A stretch of 64,000 nucleotides of DNA from an uncultured Litoreibacter sp. (lineage in GTDB: Bacteria > Pseudomonadota > Alphaproteobacteria > Rhodobacterales > Rhodobacteraceae): NCBI GenBank assembly GCA_947493265.1, contig CANLQL010000003.1, positions 310,001 to 374,000 of the forward strand. The letters are read 5' to 3'. Of the stretch, positions 1-6,909 are shown piece after piece. The translations under genes and the position numbers were made by a program. The stretch's first letter is position 1, and each line of letters opens with the position of its first letter. The notes beneath the pieces were generated by a model that ran no database searches, was not told the origin of the DNA, and worked only from the letters and a program-made list of their open reading frames with translations.

Positions 1-575
1 TTGCGGCCACGCCTGCGGGGTGGTTCAGGATGGTTCTGCGGCCCACGCCTTCTGACCAGAAGTATTGTTCTGCCTTTGCATCTGATTTTGTGCGGGGAAA
101 TTTCCCCGGACAGAATTCCACCGCCACCAGCCGCGCGATTGCGGCCACGCCTGCGGGGTGGTTCAGGATGGTGTTGCGGCCCACGCCTTCTGACCAGAAC
201 ATTGCGTCAAACTTACCCTTGGATTGAGCGTTGTCACTTCTGGGAAATTTCCCAGAAGTCACATCCACCGCCACCAGCCGCGCGATTGCGGCCACGCCTG
301 CGGGATGGTTCAGGATGGTTCTGCGGCTGACACCATCAGCCCAGAATTTTCCTTCAAGGCGTTTATGCGGATCGTTTTGGGGAAATTTCCCCAAAACAAA
401 GTCCACCGCCACCAGCCGCGCGATTGCGGCCACGCCTGCGGGATGGTTCAGGATAGTTTTCCGGCCCACGCCTTCGGACCAAAACTGGTGTTCTGTGCGG
501 TCTTTTGAATTTGCGGTGGGAAATTTCCCACCGCAAAAGTCCACCGCCACCAGCCGCGCGATTGCGGCCACGCTG
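1..575. repeat. Tandem repeat array, 138-147 bp units, each with a GGGAAATTTCCC palindrome
   Basis: The shared block (ttgcggccacgcctgcggg and its flanks) recurs at 1, 139, 286, 424 and 562. Between the blocks lie four palindromes sharing the core GGGAAATTTCCC: 89-112 (24 bp, one mismatched pair), 236-259 (24 bp, perfect), 374-397 (24 bp, perfect) and 510-537 (28 bp, perfect). The arms outside the core differ between units but stay complementary within each unit. The array continues beyond the left edge. Confidence 0.9.
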
Positions 576-589
576 TCCAAGACGATCAA
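1..589 (-). CDS. Tandem-repeat protein of unknown function, partial (runs off left edge)
   Basis: I do not recognise this protein. The minus-strand frame is open for 196 codons from a TTG at 589-587 to the window edge, with no stop. The TTG overlaps the TGA of the upstream gene (TTGA, 586-589), and AAGGACGG lies just upstream, which suggests translational coupling. The product is a repeat of about 46 residues: FWSEGVGR, then TILNHPAGVAAIARLVAVD, then a variable linker containing GKFP. Unit spacings are 138, 147, 138 and 138 bp, all multiples of three. Differences between copies are largely synonymous in this frame (CAC/CAT, ACC/ACT, CGC/CGG, TTC/TTT, TCA/TCC, GGC/GGT, GTG/GTC) or conservative (E/D, R/K), so this frame appears to be the selected one. 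The first unit is truncated and lacks the FWSEGVGR segment. It is the last visible gene of the element's minus-strand operon. Confidence 0.7.
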   Translation of the reverse strand, partial: MIVLDSVAAIARLVAVDFCGGKFPTANSKDRTEHQFWSEGVGRKTILNHPAGVAAIARLVAVDFVLGKFPQNDPHKRLEGKFWADGVSRRTILNHPAGVAAIARLVAVDVTSGKFPRSDNAQSKGKFDAMFWSEGVGRNTILNHPAGVAAIARLVAVEFCPGKFPRTKSDAKAEQYFWSEGVGRRTILNHPAGVAA

Positions 590-870
590 GATGGGTTCCG
601 TCCTTTCCGTTCACGCATCGCGTGTGCTTGTTCCCGGACAACGCCCTGTGCGCCAATCAGGCGGCGGGTCAGTCCTTGAAGTTCCCTTTCCCGCTTCCGC
701 GTGTTGGCGTTCGCGGCCATCACGTGGAGTTCCGTTTCTGCAATTTCCAAACCCGTCAAAAGCTGCGGCGCGTGTGCCTTCGGAAACGTCACTTGCAGAT
801 ATTCCACCAACCCCGCGCCGTTCGCGTTTTTGATCTTTTCCAACGCCACTTGGGCGATTTGGTATTCCAT
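586..870 (-). CDS. Hypothetical protein of the integrative element
   Basis: This is a small protein of 94 residues with no recognised domain. I chose the ATG at 870 because GGAAGGAAAT lies just before it; the frame itself extends to 891. The sequence looks mostly helical: MEYQIAQVALEKIKNANG at the N-terminus, a central stretch rich in Leu, Glu and Ala, and a very basic C-terminus with RKRERE and RERKGR that could bind nucleic acid. Its TGA overlaps the TTG start of the tandem-repeat gene, so the two are probably translated together. It sits 26 bp after the stop of the helix-turn-helix gene at 896-1312, in the same transcription unit as the replication gene. No function is claimed. Confidence 0.6.
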   Translation of the reverse strand: MEYQIAQVALEKIKNANGAGLVEYLQVTFPKAHAPQLLTGLEIAETELHVMAANANTRKRERELQGLTRRLIGAQGVVREQAHAMRERKGRNPS

Positions 871-895
871 CGGATTTCCTTCCGTTTTCACCCGG

Positions 896-1312
896 CTATT
901 TTAGCCCGTCAGGGGCATCTTGGCCATCTGGGTGGGGACACAGAGCCGGAACTATAACGGGCCTGTGCGGGCCGTTTTGACAGGAGTTCGGTTTCATCGC
1001 GCGCTTGGTCCCATCGGGCAGCGTCACGATTTCCCCGGTGCGTTCCATTTCGGAAATGAGTTGGTCCAAGGGGTCAGCGTCCACCACCTTGGCCACCTGC
1101 GCCGCCCGTTCAACCGTCGCGCGGCTGACACCCCTTTCTTTGGCAATGGTCGCGGCTTCTTTTCCAAAGCCAGCCTCACTTTGAGGCTGGCTTTTCCCCT
1201 TCTGCGCACCGGCTTCCGCAAATGTCTTCTTCCGGCTTTCATGTGCGCGGCCCATGACCATGACGCGCTGTGCGTCGGTCAGGTTGCGCCGGGACAGTGG
1301 GTCAGGCTTCAT
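896..1312 (-). CDS. Small helix-turn-helix protein of the integrative element
   Basis: This is a protein of 138 residues. A plausible helix-turn-helix lies around residues 50-75 (EAATIAKERGVSRATVERA), resembling the DNA-binding segment of ParB/KorB-type and phage regulatory proteins. The N-terminus is basic (SRRNLTDAQRV), and the last third is proline-rich and looks disordered. Its ATG overlaps the TGA of the upstream gene (ATGA, 1309-1312). A perfect 13-bp inverted repeat with a 3-nt loop lies inside the gene at 1166-1194 and encodes the SQPQSEAGF segment just before the helix-turn-helix. It could be a regulator or partition-like factor of the element; the family assignment is tentative. Confidence 0.55.
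   Translation of the reverse strand: MKPDPLSRRNLTDAQRVMVMGRAHESRKKTFAEAGAQKGKSQPQSEAGFGKEAATIAKERGVSRATVERAAQVAKVVDADPLDQLISEMERTGEIVTLPDGTKRAMKPNSCQNGPHRPVIVPALCPHPDGQDAPDGLK
1166..1194. repeat. Perfect 13-bp inverted repeat inside a coding sequence
   Basis: The arms at 1166-1178 and 1182-1194 are exact reverse complements around a 3-nt loop (ctt). The dyad lies within the open frame of the helix-turn-helix gene, well away from its ends, so it is not a normal terminator position. It is the fifth coding-embedded palindrome in this element. Confidence 0.85.
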
Positions 1313-1695
1313 TGTGGCTTCTTCCCACCAGCCAAATAGGCGCTGACATCAACCGTGGACGGGTCAATGTGGCGAACTGGACCCGCCTTGGATTTCGGCC
1401 AGCGGTCCTTCTTTTTCTTCTTCTTTTTCGGATACGCCTTGGTGAAGGCCACATCTTGCAGGCGATTGGGAAGGCGCTTCGCCGCCTTCTTGGCCCTCTT
1501 CAAGCTGCCCTTGGGTTCGCCACTTATCTTGAAGCACCAGTCACTGACAGATTGCGCCCTGTTGACGGGTTCAAAGTTTAGCTTATCCACGTGCCGCCAC
1601 GCCTCACGCGACGTGGGGAAGTCCCCAGCGCTGACGCCACTGGCATGAATTACACGGTGCAGCCCGTTGGCCATTTGTTTAACGCGATAAGTCAT
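1309..1695 (-). CDS. Hypothetical basic protein of the integrative element
   Basis: This is a protein of 128 residues that I do not recognise. The N-terminal half (MTYRVKQMANGLHRVIHASG) could be a small alpha/beta domain. The C-terminal half is strongly basic, with a run of seven lysines after YP encoded by an A/T homopurine-homopyrimidine tract, followed by DRWPKSKAG. This suggests nucleic-acid binding or a disordered tail. It is coupled on both sides: its ATG shares a base with the stop of the replication gene (TGATG, 1693-1697), and its own stop overlaps the start of the next gene (ATGA). The lysine tract is a possible frameshift site. No function is assigned. Confidence 0.6.
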   Translation of the reverse strand: MTYRVKQMANGLHRVIHASGVSAGDFPTSREAWRHVDKLNFEPVNRAQSVSDWCFKISGEPKGSLKRAKKAAKRLPNRLQDVAFTKAYPKKKKKKKDRWPKSKAGPVRHIDPSTVDVSAYLAGGKKPQ

Positions 1696-2435
1696 CAGCT
1701 TGTCCTTTTCATTGCATTGTCCCGGCGTTGGTTCTTGGTGGATGGTTCGGGATTTTCACCCCCCCCGCCCCCTTCCGGGGGTGCCGTCACCGCTGACGCG
1801 ATGACGTGTAGTTTTTTTTGGCCAGTTTTTTGACGTTCCAGATAGTGATTGATGGGGTCATTGCTGGGGAATGGGATGACGATTTCGTCTGGCCCATCCG
1901 GCACGCGGCGCGCAGGGGCTGGTGACCAAGTGCTTGGATCATCCGTCTGGTCAATAACAGCCAAAGGCCCGCCTTTTTTTGGCGTAGTTATTAGGACGCC
2001 ATTTTGGCGCACTAGGGCGTGGTCATTTTGGCGCACTAGGGACGGATGTTTTTTTTGGTCAAATGGCGCACTAGGGAAAACGTCGTTTTGGCGCACTAGG
2101 GGACCCAGCGGATTACAGGCCCAAAGGCGGTCTACCGACAGGCCCCAGACTTCGTTTTTGAAGCCGTTTTGCATCGCCATGCGTTCCACGTAAATCCAGC
2201 CGCTGGACTTCAAGCTGGACTTCGCGCGGCTGACTGTGCGGGCTGCTTTTGGGGGCGACAGGTGGCTACCCAGCGTAGTATTGGATGCGTTGATCCCCAG
2301 CCCTTTGCTGTCCGCGTATTGGGCCATGGCCAGCATCACCGCACCATTGACCCCCGACACCTTGCCGCGCTCAATGTTGCCTCTGACAAGGCGCACCATC
2401 AGGCTAGACATCGCGCCCACCGTGTTGCTGATCAT
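1695..2435 (-). CDS. Helix-turn-helix replication initiator-like protein
   Basis: This is a protein of 246 residues. The N-terminal half matches the helix-turn-helix type found in phage and plasmid replication proteins (lambda O-like, helix_turn_helix_36): VNGAVMLAMAQYADSKGLG, then TTLGSHLSPPKAARTVSRA and LKSSGWIYVER. The middle contains LVRQN three times and one related copy, each encoded by an iteron-like 13-bp repeat at 2002-2101. The C-terminus is low complexity (PPEGGGGGENPEPS) and is encoded across a C8 tract, a possible slippage site. No strong Shine-Dalgarno sequence precedes the ATG at 2435; an internal ATG eight codons in is an alternative start. It heads the coupled operon down to the tandem-repeat gene. 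Role as the element's replication initiator is inferred from domain type and internal repeats. Confidence 0.65.
   Translation of the reverse strand: MISNTVGAMSSLMVRLVRGNIERGKVSGVNGAVMLAMAQYADSKGLGINASNTTLGSHLSPPKAARTVSRAKSSLKSSGWIYVERMAMQNGFKNEVWGLSVDRLWACNPLGPLVRQNDVFPSAPFDQKKHPSLVRQNDHALVRQNGVLITTPKKGGPLAVIDQTDDPSTWSPAPARRVPDGPDEIVIPFPSNDPINHYLERQKTGQKKLHVIASAVTAPPEGGGGGENPEPSTKNQRRDNAMKRTS
2002..2101. repeat. Four iteron-like direct repeats inside the replication gene (putative origin)
   Basis: The core TGGCGCACTAGGG occurs at 2005-2017, 2029-2041, 2064-2076 and 2089-2101. Three of the copies extend leftwards to TTTTGGCGCACTAGGG. An A/T-rich tract (2049-2063) lies between the second and third copies. 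The arrangement resembles lambda-type origins, where iterons lie within the initiator gene; the origin role is inferred. Confidence 0.6.
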
Positions 2436-2513
2436 CTGTGGATTTGATATTGTTCACGGGTCTATTCCTTGCACGGGATGCAAAGGCGCACGGCGGGAAC
2501 CGCGCGCAGATTT

Positions 2514-2543
2514 AAGACCCCCACCAGCAATGGCGGGGGTCTT
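2514..2543 (-). terminator. Hairpin terminator after the excisionase gene
   Basis: A 9-bp stem (AAGACCCCC at 2514-2522 with GGGGGTCTT at 2535-2543) begins three bases beyond the stop of the AlpA-like gene. The stem is symmetric and could act in both directions. On the minus strand the downstream tail is only TTAAATC, so efficiency is uncertain. Confidence 0.6.
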
Positions 2544-2545
2544 TC

Positions 2546-2803
2546 TTATTGGGCGGCGGTGCGTTGGTTTTTGGGAACGTAGTTCCAGTTGACCTTGCCA
2601 CGTGGAAGCGCGGTCATCGCGGCTTCCAGTTCGCTTTCCAGCCAGAACAGACGGCCATCTGAAACGACAGGATCGGGCCACATGTCCGTTTCTTTGCATT
2701 GCTTCAAGAACGTGTTGCGGGACACGCCAACTCTTGCAGCCGCGTCATTGACGGCCAGAAGCCGTTCAGGCTTGGTTTGCAGGTCATTTTCGGTGACAGC
2801 CAT
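2546..2803 (-). CDS. AlpA/MerR-like excisionase
   Basis: This is a protein of 85 residues counted from the ATG at 2803, which is preceded by AAAGGGACTC; the frame is open to 2842 with weaker starts. The core LLAVNDAAARVGVSRNTFLK is the winged helix-turn-helix of AlpA/excisionase proteins, followed by DPVVSDGRLFWLESELEAA, the usual pattern where a recognition helix is followed by a strand and a tryptophan-containing segment. It lies between the integrase and replication genes, as expected for a recombination directionality factor that assists excision and may regulate the integrase or replication operon. It is followed immediately by a hairpin terminator. The exact role (excisionase or regulator) is inferred from family and location. 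Confidence 0.75.
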   Translation of the reverse strand: MAVTENDLQTKPERLLAVNDAAARVGVSRNTFLKQCKETDMWPDPVVSDGRLFWLESELEAAMTALPRGKVNWNYVPKNQRTAAQ

Positions 2804-3003
2804 TTGAGTCCCTTTCATTGGGGTTTCGTCATGGCTGAACATTTATGGTGGGATTTTGATGGTGAACAATAGGTGCAGATTGGACCGGGTTGATGGTCAA
2901 GAATGGTCTTTTGGACCGTCTAGTAATCAGGGATTGTCAGGGGGTGTCAGGCGGGCGGCAAAAAAAATGAGTGTAGCCCAAATTTTCTGCCACCTGTGAG
3001 CGA

Positions 3004-4338
3004 TTATCCGCGCATATGCGCCCGCTGGCTAAAGGAAACCACCCCAGTGCTGTCCGGGCTGATCCGCGTTGCTTCCGGGGTCCGACCAGTAACCCAGTCT
3101 GCCCACAGCGCTCCAATCACCCGCCGCTTATCCAAGAACAGCCGTGATTTTGGCTTCTTCCTGTATGCGTCATTAACTTTGTTCCAGAACTTGTGGTGCA
3201 GACACCACTCCACTTCATTGTCTAAGCCTTCCAGTTTGTCATCCGCCCATTCCCGGAACGTAGACCGGAAACCATGGTTGACCGGGTTGCGCCCACAGAT
3301 GGCTTTGATGTTGATGTGTTCCAGACGCTGGTTTAGCGCCTGACTGGTCAGCACCGCCCCGCGCCCGTCCGGGTTGGTCATTATGTGATCCACATTCCCA
3401 TTTATATCATACAAACGGCGCAGCACGTCCATGGCGGCGTCCGTCAGCGGGATGGTGAAGTCCCCACGGTCTTTAACTTTCAGATGCGCGGCTGGGATGC
3501 ACCATTCCTGCGCGTCCCAATCGAATTCATCCCAAGTTGCCTTTTGCAAGGACCCTACCCTTGTGACGGTCAGACATTGCAGTTGAAGGATCAGGTCTGA
3601 CACCTGTTCTGTCTTGTATTGAGGCCAAACGCTGGCAATGTCGCGGTAACCCATAGCTGGGTTGCCCTTCATTGCGTCATCTTTCTGTGGGGCAGCATCA
3701 TTAGGCAGGCCATTGTCCAACAGCCATTTGCGCCTATCCCGCCACATTTGGGCGTCAATCCCATGGGGGTTGTCAGGTTCCAACATGCGGGCGTGGTCCA
3801 TACACTGTGCGAAGCGCTCTATCGTCTTGATGGCCATGTTGCCTTCACCGGGACACTGGCGATAGTAACCCAGAAACACTTCACCAAGCTGCGCCCAAGT
3901 CAATTCCCAGACCAGACAGTCACCCCAGTTTGGAACAATCAGCCTGTCCAATGAAGCCCGCCAAGCCTTGGCATCTTTGCTTTCAATATTGGAATATTTC
4001 AGCCTGACCTTGGCGTCCAAAATAGCCGCGAAGGTGTAGTCATATTGAGTTGTTTTTTGGGGCGGGGAAATGGCGTGTTGAAGGGCAGTCTTGCCGTCTG
4101 TGCCATCCAAGATGTTCTGAAAGGTCTGGGTGGCGATGTCTTGCGCCCTGTCCCAGCCATAAACTGATAGCGCACCAATGGTCAGAAGAAGCGGTTGGCC
4201 ATTCACAGACTTTTTGAACAACCACGATTTACTGGAACCCTTCGCCGTGGCTCGAATTCGAAGCACCAGTCCGTCATTCCCGGCATAGTCGCCGGGCTTG
4301 TTCCCTTGAAGCACCTTGTGAGTGATTTTCTTTGCCAT
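3004..4338 (-). CDS. Tyrosine integrase (P4-like)
   Basis: This is a site-specific recombinase of 444 residues, the usual size for P4-type integrases. The N-terminal arm-binding region resembles the DUF4102 fold (NDGLVLRIRATAKGSSKSWLF), a central SAM-like core-binding region follows, and the catalytic domain comes after about residue 235. Visible catalytic elements are the first Arg (TVTRVGSL), the Lys hairpin (LKVKDRGDFTIPL), the HxxR box (NHGFRSTFREWAD), a His-rich segment (LHHKFW) and the nucleophile Tyr (NDAYRKK). It is at the right end of the element and transcribed into it. Four GTTACCA repeats lie just upstream and are good candidates for arm-type sites or promoter operators. The long C-terminal tail after the Tyr is typical of the family. 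Confidence 0.92.
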   Translation of the reverse strand: MAKKITHKVLQGNKPGDYAGNDGLVLRIRATAKGSSKSWLFKKSVNGQPLLLTIGALSVYGWDRAQDIATQTFQNILDGTDGKTALQHAISPPQKTTQYDYTFAAILDAKVRLKYSNIESKDAKAWRASLDRLIVPNWGDCLVWELTWAQLGEVFLGYYRQCPGEGNMAIKTIERFAQCMDHARMLEPDNPHGIDAQMWRDRRKWLLDNGLPNDAAPQKDDAMKGNPAMGYRDIASVWPQYKTEQVSDLILQLQCLTVTRVGSLQKATWDEFDWDAQEWCIPAAHLKVKDRGDFTIPLTDAAMDVLRRLYDINGNVDHIMTNPDGRGAVLTSQALNQRLEHINIKAICGRNPVNHGFRSTFREWADDKLEGLDNEVEWCLHHKFWNKVNDAYRKKPKSRLFLDKRRVIGALWADWVTGRTPEATRISPDSTGVVSFSQRAHMRG

Positions 4339-4355
4339 TTTGGGGTCCGTTTCAT

Positions 4356-4405
4356 GTTACCAAATTTGTTACCAAGTTGGTCATTTGTTACCAGATTTGT
4401 TACCA
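4356..4405. repeat. Four GTTACCA repeats upstream of the integrase
   Basis: GTTACCA occurs at 4356, 4368, 4387 and 4399, that is two pairs with 12-bp internal spacing and 19 bp between pairs. The regular phasing just 18 bp upstream of the integrase ATG suggests integrase arm-type sites, excisionase sites or an operator. The role is inferred. Confidence 0.6.
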
Positions 4406-4522
4406 ACCTTGCGTTGATTGCAATTGATGACCGTTAATTGACGGTGACGCAAGTATCCCCAATAAAATAAAGCTCTTAGCGAATGCCAGATCAAATCAAA
4501 TGCGATCAAAAGTAGCCAAATC

Positions 4523-4555
4523 ACCCGCTCCAAAATCGCGCGTTACCCGCTCCAA
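4523..4555. repeat. Direct repeat at the probable right boundary of the element
   Basis: ACCCGCTCCAA occurs at 4523-4533 and 4545-4555, the second copy ending one base before the stop codon of the neighbouring chromosomal gene. The segment between the integrase and this point has no other gene, so the right attachment site probably lies in 4406-4560. Without the left end of the element the att core cannot be defined. Confidence 0.35.
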
Positions 4556-5563
4556 TCATTCTTGAATCAACGCGTCTTCCCATTCGGCCAGAAACTTGGT
4601 CCGCTTCAAGCGATCAAGAAACGTCATCAAGGCAGGCTCCAGCGCAATTGTCGCCCTCTCCCGACCATTGCCCGGCACATCCAAAGACGGAAGCAGTTGT
4701 TTTTCGCCGTTGGTGTTGGATTGCTGCGCCACAAGGTGTTGGATGAACGTCTCGGCAACCTCCGGCTTTGTCGTTTCCTCGGAGACGAACGCAGTGCGCA
4801 TCATCGTCGTCGGAAAATCGGATGGAAGCACAATTTCCAGCGCGCTTTGGCTTTCAACCCGCGCCGCAGCGTAGCTGCCAAGAACATTATAGGCCACGGC
4901 AATCGTACCATCGGTCAGATCATCGATCATATCGCCCGAACAGCAATAAAGCCGCACATTCAGGCTGCCCATCACCTCCATCAGCCGCCAAAACGTCTCG
5001 GACGCACGCGCATCTTGGGTGGCAAAGAGATACCCTAGCCCGGACTGACGCACGTCATAAGTGCCGACCCGGTCACGGAACACGTCCGGACGTGCACGCA
5101 AAGCTTCGATCAAGTCCTGACGGGATTTGGGAATAGGATGTCCGGCAAAAGCAGCCTTGTTTATCACGATGGCAGCAGGTTCAGACGTAAAGGCAAAAAG
5201 ACTTTGCCGCCATTGTGCCCAGGCCGGGTGGGAAACCTCCTGCAAAGAACGCGCGAACCCATCATTGGCCAGTTTTAGTTGCAGATCCATCGCGCTGGAA
5301 ATTGCAATATCGAAAGCCTCAGGGTTTGCCCGAAACCGTCGATCAATGTCAGCGGTGCCCGTGACCAGATACTCAATCGAAATACTGGGATTGCGCGCCA
5401 CAAAGCTTTGCAAGATCGGCGCAAACAGGTCCGTATCCGTGCTGGAGATAATGCGCAGCGGAGAATTTGATGCGCCCTGATTAAAAACTTGCCTGTCTTC
5501 CCAGTCCTGCGCCGCTACAGCGAATGCAAACATGGAAATTGCTAAAGCGAGAATGTAACGCAT
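4556..5563 (-). CDS. Periplasmic binding protein (type 2) linked to TctDE
   Basis: This is a protein of 335 residues with a cleavable signal peptide (MRYILALAISMFAFAVAAQ) and the two-lobe pattern of ABC-type extracellular solute-binding proteins: SPLRIISSTDTDLFAPIL, FDIAISSAMDLQLKLANDG, and GTIAVAYNVLGSYAA near the hinge. No ABC permease or ATPase is near. A good Shine-Dalgarno sequence (GGAGGG) precedes the ATG, and the start overlaps the end of the histidine kinase gene by 22 bp, so it is the third gene of the tctD-tctE operon. It probably senses a ligand for the kinase or modulates citrate-type uptake, as auxiliary binding proteins do in some two-component systems; that role is inferred. 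LYCCSGDMIDD contains adjacent cysteines. Its 3' end abuts the integrative element. Confidence 0.75.
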   Translation of the reverse strand: MRYILALAISMFAFAVAAQDWEDRQVFNQGASNSPLRIISSTDTDLFAPILQSFVARNPSISIEYLVTGTADIDRRFRANPEAFDIAISSAMDLQLKLANDGFARSLQEVSHPAWAQWRQSLFAFTSEPAAIVINKAAFAGHPIPKSRQDLIEALRARPDVFRDRVGTYDVRQSGLGYLFATQDARASETFWRLMEVMGSLNVRLYCCSGDMIDDLTDGTIAVAYNVLGSYAAARVESQSALEIVLPSDFPTTMMRTAFVSEETTKPEVAETFIQHLVAQQSNTNGEKQLLPSLDVPGNGRERATIALEPALMTFLDRLKRTKFLAEWEDALIQE

Positions 5564-6909
5564 GCCCCACCCTCCCGCTGGTTTGTGAGTTTGATAGACC
5601 CGCCATGCGCGGTCGCGACATCTTGCACAATCGTCAGCCCAAGACCCGAACCTATTGTGTCTTCCGCATTCTTACCGCGCTTGAAGCGTGTGGCCAATGT
5701 ATCGATTTCCTGCGTGGGAAACCCCGGACCATTGTCACAGACTTTGATCTCAGGCCTTGGGTTGGCAGTCACAGAAATATCAATCTCGCTGTCCGCAGGC
5801 CCATATTTCATTGCATTATCGACGAGGTTTCGCACCGCACTTTGGATCAGGATCGGATCACCTGCATAGCGGACTTGTTCGTCCCCATACACAGCCAGCG
5901 TCAGATCCTTCATTTCAGCAATCGGCGTCAGCCTGAGAACCAGATCGCGGACCAGTTCCACAAGGTCGATCTCTTCGCGTTCCAGGTGGTCGGCCCGAAA
6001 GGTGATCATCGCGTGATCCAACAGCTGTCCCGCTGCGCGCGAACTTTCGTCAATCGCACGCACCATCGACCGCATCGCCTCCCGATTTTCTTCCTTGTCG
6101 ACACGCTGCAGCGTGGCTTCGGCATAAGACCGGACCGTCGCCAAGGGCGTGCGCACCCTGTGGGCTGCTTCTGCTATAAAGTCTTCTGACTGGCCGAGTG
6201 AATGATCAAGCCGGCCCATCAGCGAATTGAGCGAGTTTACCAACGGTGCCATTTCCCGCGGCACTGGCTTCTTGAATGGGCTGAGGTCTTGCGGCCCTCT
6301 GCGTGTCACCGATGTTGTCAATTTGTTCAGCTGTCCCATGGTCGAGGATGTGGCCCAAAAGGACAATGCCGCCGTCAGCGCAAAGAACCCGATCCCCAAA
6401 AGTGCTGCATTACGGGAAATTTGGTCCAGCGTCTCAGAAAGCGCGTCCTGCGTTTGTGCCAAAGCGATCTGAATTTCGGTTCTTTTGTTTGCCCCGATCA
6501 ACGTGCGGCTCGCACTAATTTGACGCACGGTCGCCCCGCGCACCTTGTTGGTCTGGAACGTCTTGTTCCCCCCGAACGTATCATTTGCAAGGGAAAGGTC
6601 GCCGTAGCCGGACAGAAGATTTCCGTCCTGAAAGACCGAGTAGAAGACACGATCATCAGCCGATGTCGTCAGCATTGAAAACGCGGCATAAGGAATATCC
6701 ACCTCGACCGTACCATCGCGGATCGCGGCGGCATCCAGCATCGACGTGACCGAAGCCACAAGAATATTGTCCTGCCCTTGCTGAGCGACCTGCACGGCAT
6801 AGTTGCGGACCGCAAAGAACAGAAGGATCGCAAGAAGCGCCGCGCCTCCGATCAACGTCAGCGCCAAACGGTTTCTGAGTGAACCAGAGACATTCGGCCT
6901 ATCCGTCAT
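5542..6909 (-). CDS. tctE: Sensor histidine kinase TctE-like
   Basis: This is an inner-membrane sensor kinase of 455 residues for the Tct operon. A transmembrane helix (LALTLIGGAALLAILLFFAV) is followed by a periplasmic sensor domain of about 140 residues, a second membrane helix (GIGFFALTAALSFW), a HAMP-like linker, the phosphoacceptor box (EAAHRVRTPL) and the ATPase domain with N box (VDNAMKYG), G1 box (DNGPGFP) and GSGLGLTIV. The start chosen is the ATG at 6909, which overlaps the response-regulator end (stop at 6899). It should phosphorylate TctD in response to tricarboxylates. The assignment to TctE rests on its position divergent from tctCBA plus its domain order. Confidence 0.88.
   Translation of the reverse strand: MTDRPNVSGSLRNRLALTLIGGAALLAILLFFAVRNYAVQVAQQGQDNILVASVTSMLDAAAIRDGTVEVDIPYAAFSMLTTSADDRVFYSVFQDGNLLSGYGDLSLANDTFGGNKTFQTNKVRGATVRQISASRTLIGANKRTEIQIALAQTQDALSETLDQISRNAALLGIGFFALTAALSFWATSSTMGQLNKLTTSVTRRGPQDLSPFKKPVPREMAPLVNSLNSLMGRLDHSLGQSEDFIAEAAHRVRTPLATVRSYAEATLQRVDKEENREAMRSMVRAIDESSRAAGQLLDHAMITFRADHLEREEIDLVELVRDLVLRLTPIAEMKDLTLAVYGDEQVRYAGDPILIQSAVRNLVDNAMKYGPADSEIDISVTANPRPEIKVCDNGPGFPTQEIDTLATRFKRGKNAEDTIGSGLGLTIVQDVATAHGGSIKLTNQREGGACVTFSL

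Noticed and set aside
1-575. Possible CRISPR array because of regular repeats.
   Set aside because: Units are 138-147 bp with long conserved blocks rather than short repeats with unique spacers, and no cas gene is seen.
1-833. Plus-strand open frames across the left repeat array (about 109 to 200 residues).
   Set aside because: Differences between units are synonymous in the minus frame, not in these plus frames, and the neighbouring genes of the operon are all minus-strand.
1750-1775. Homopolymer C tract in the replication gene as a phase-variation switch.
   Set aside because: It lies near the 3' end in a low-complexity tail; slippage would change only the tail, and nothing else supports a switch.
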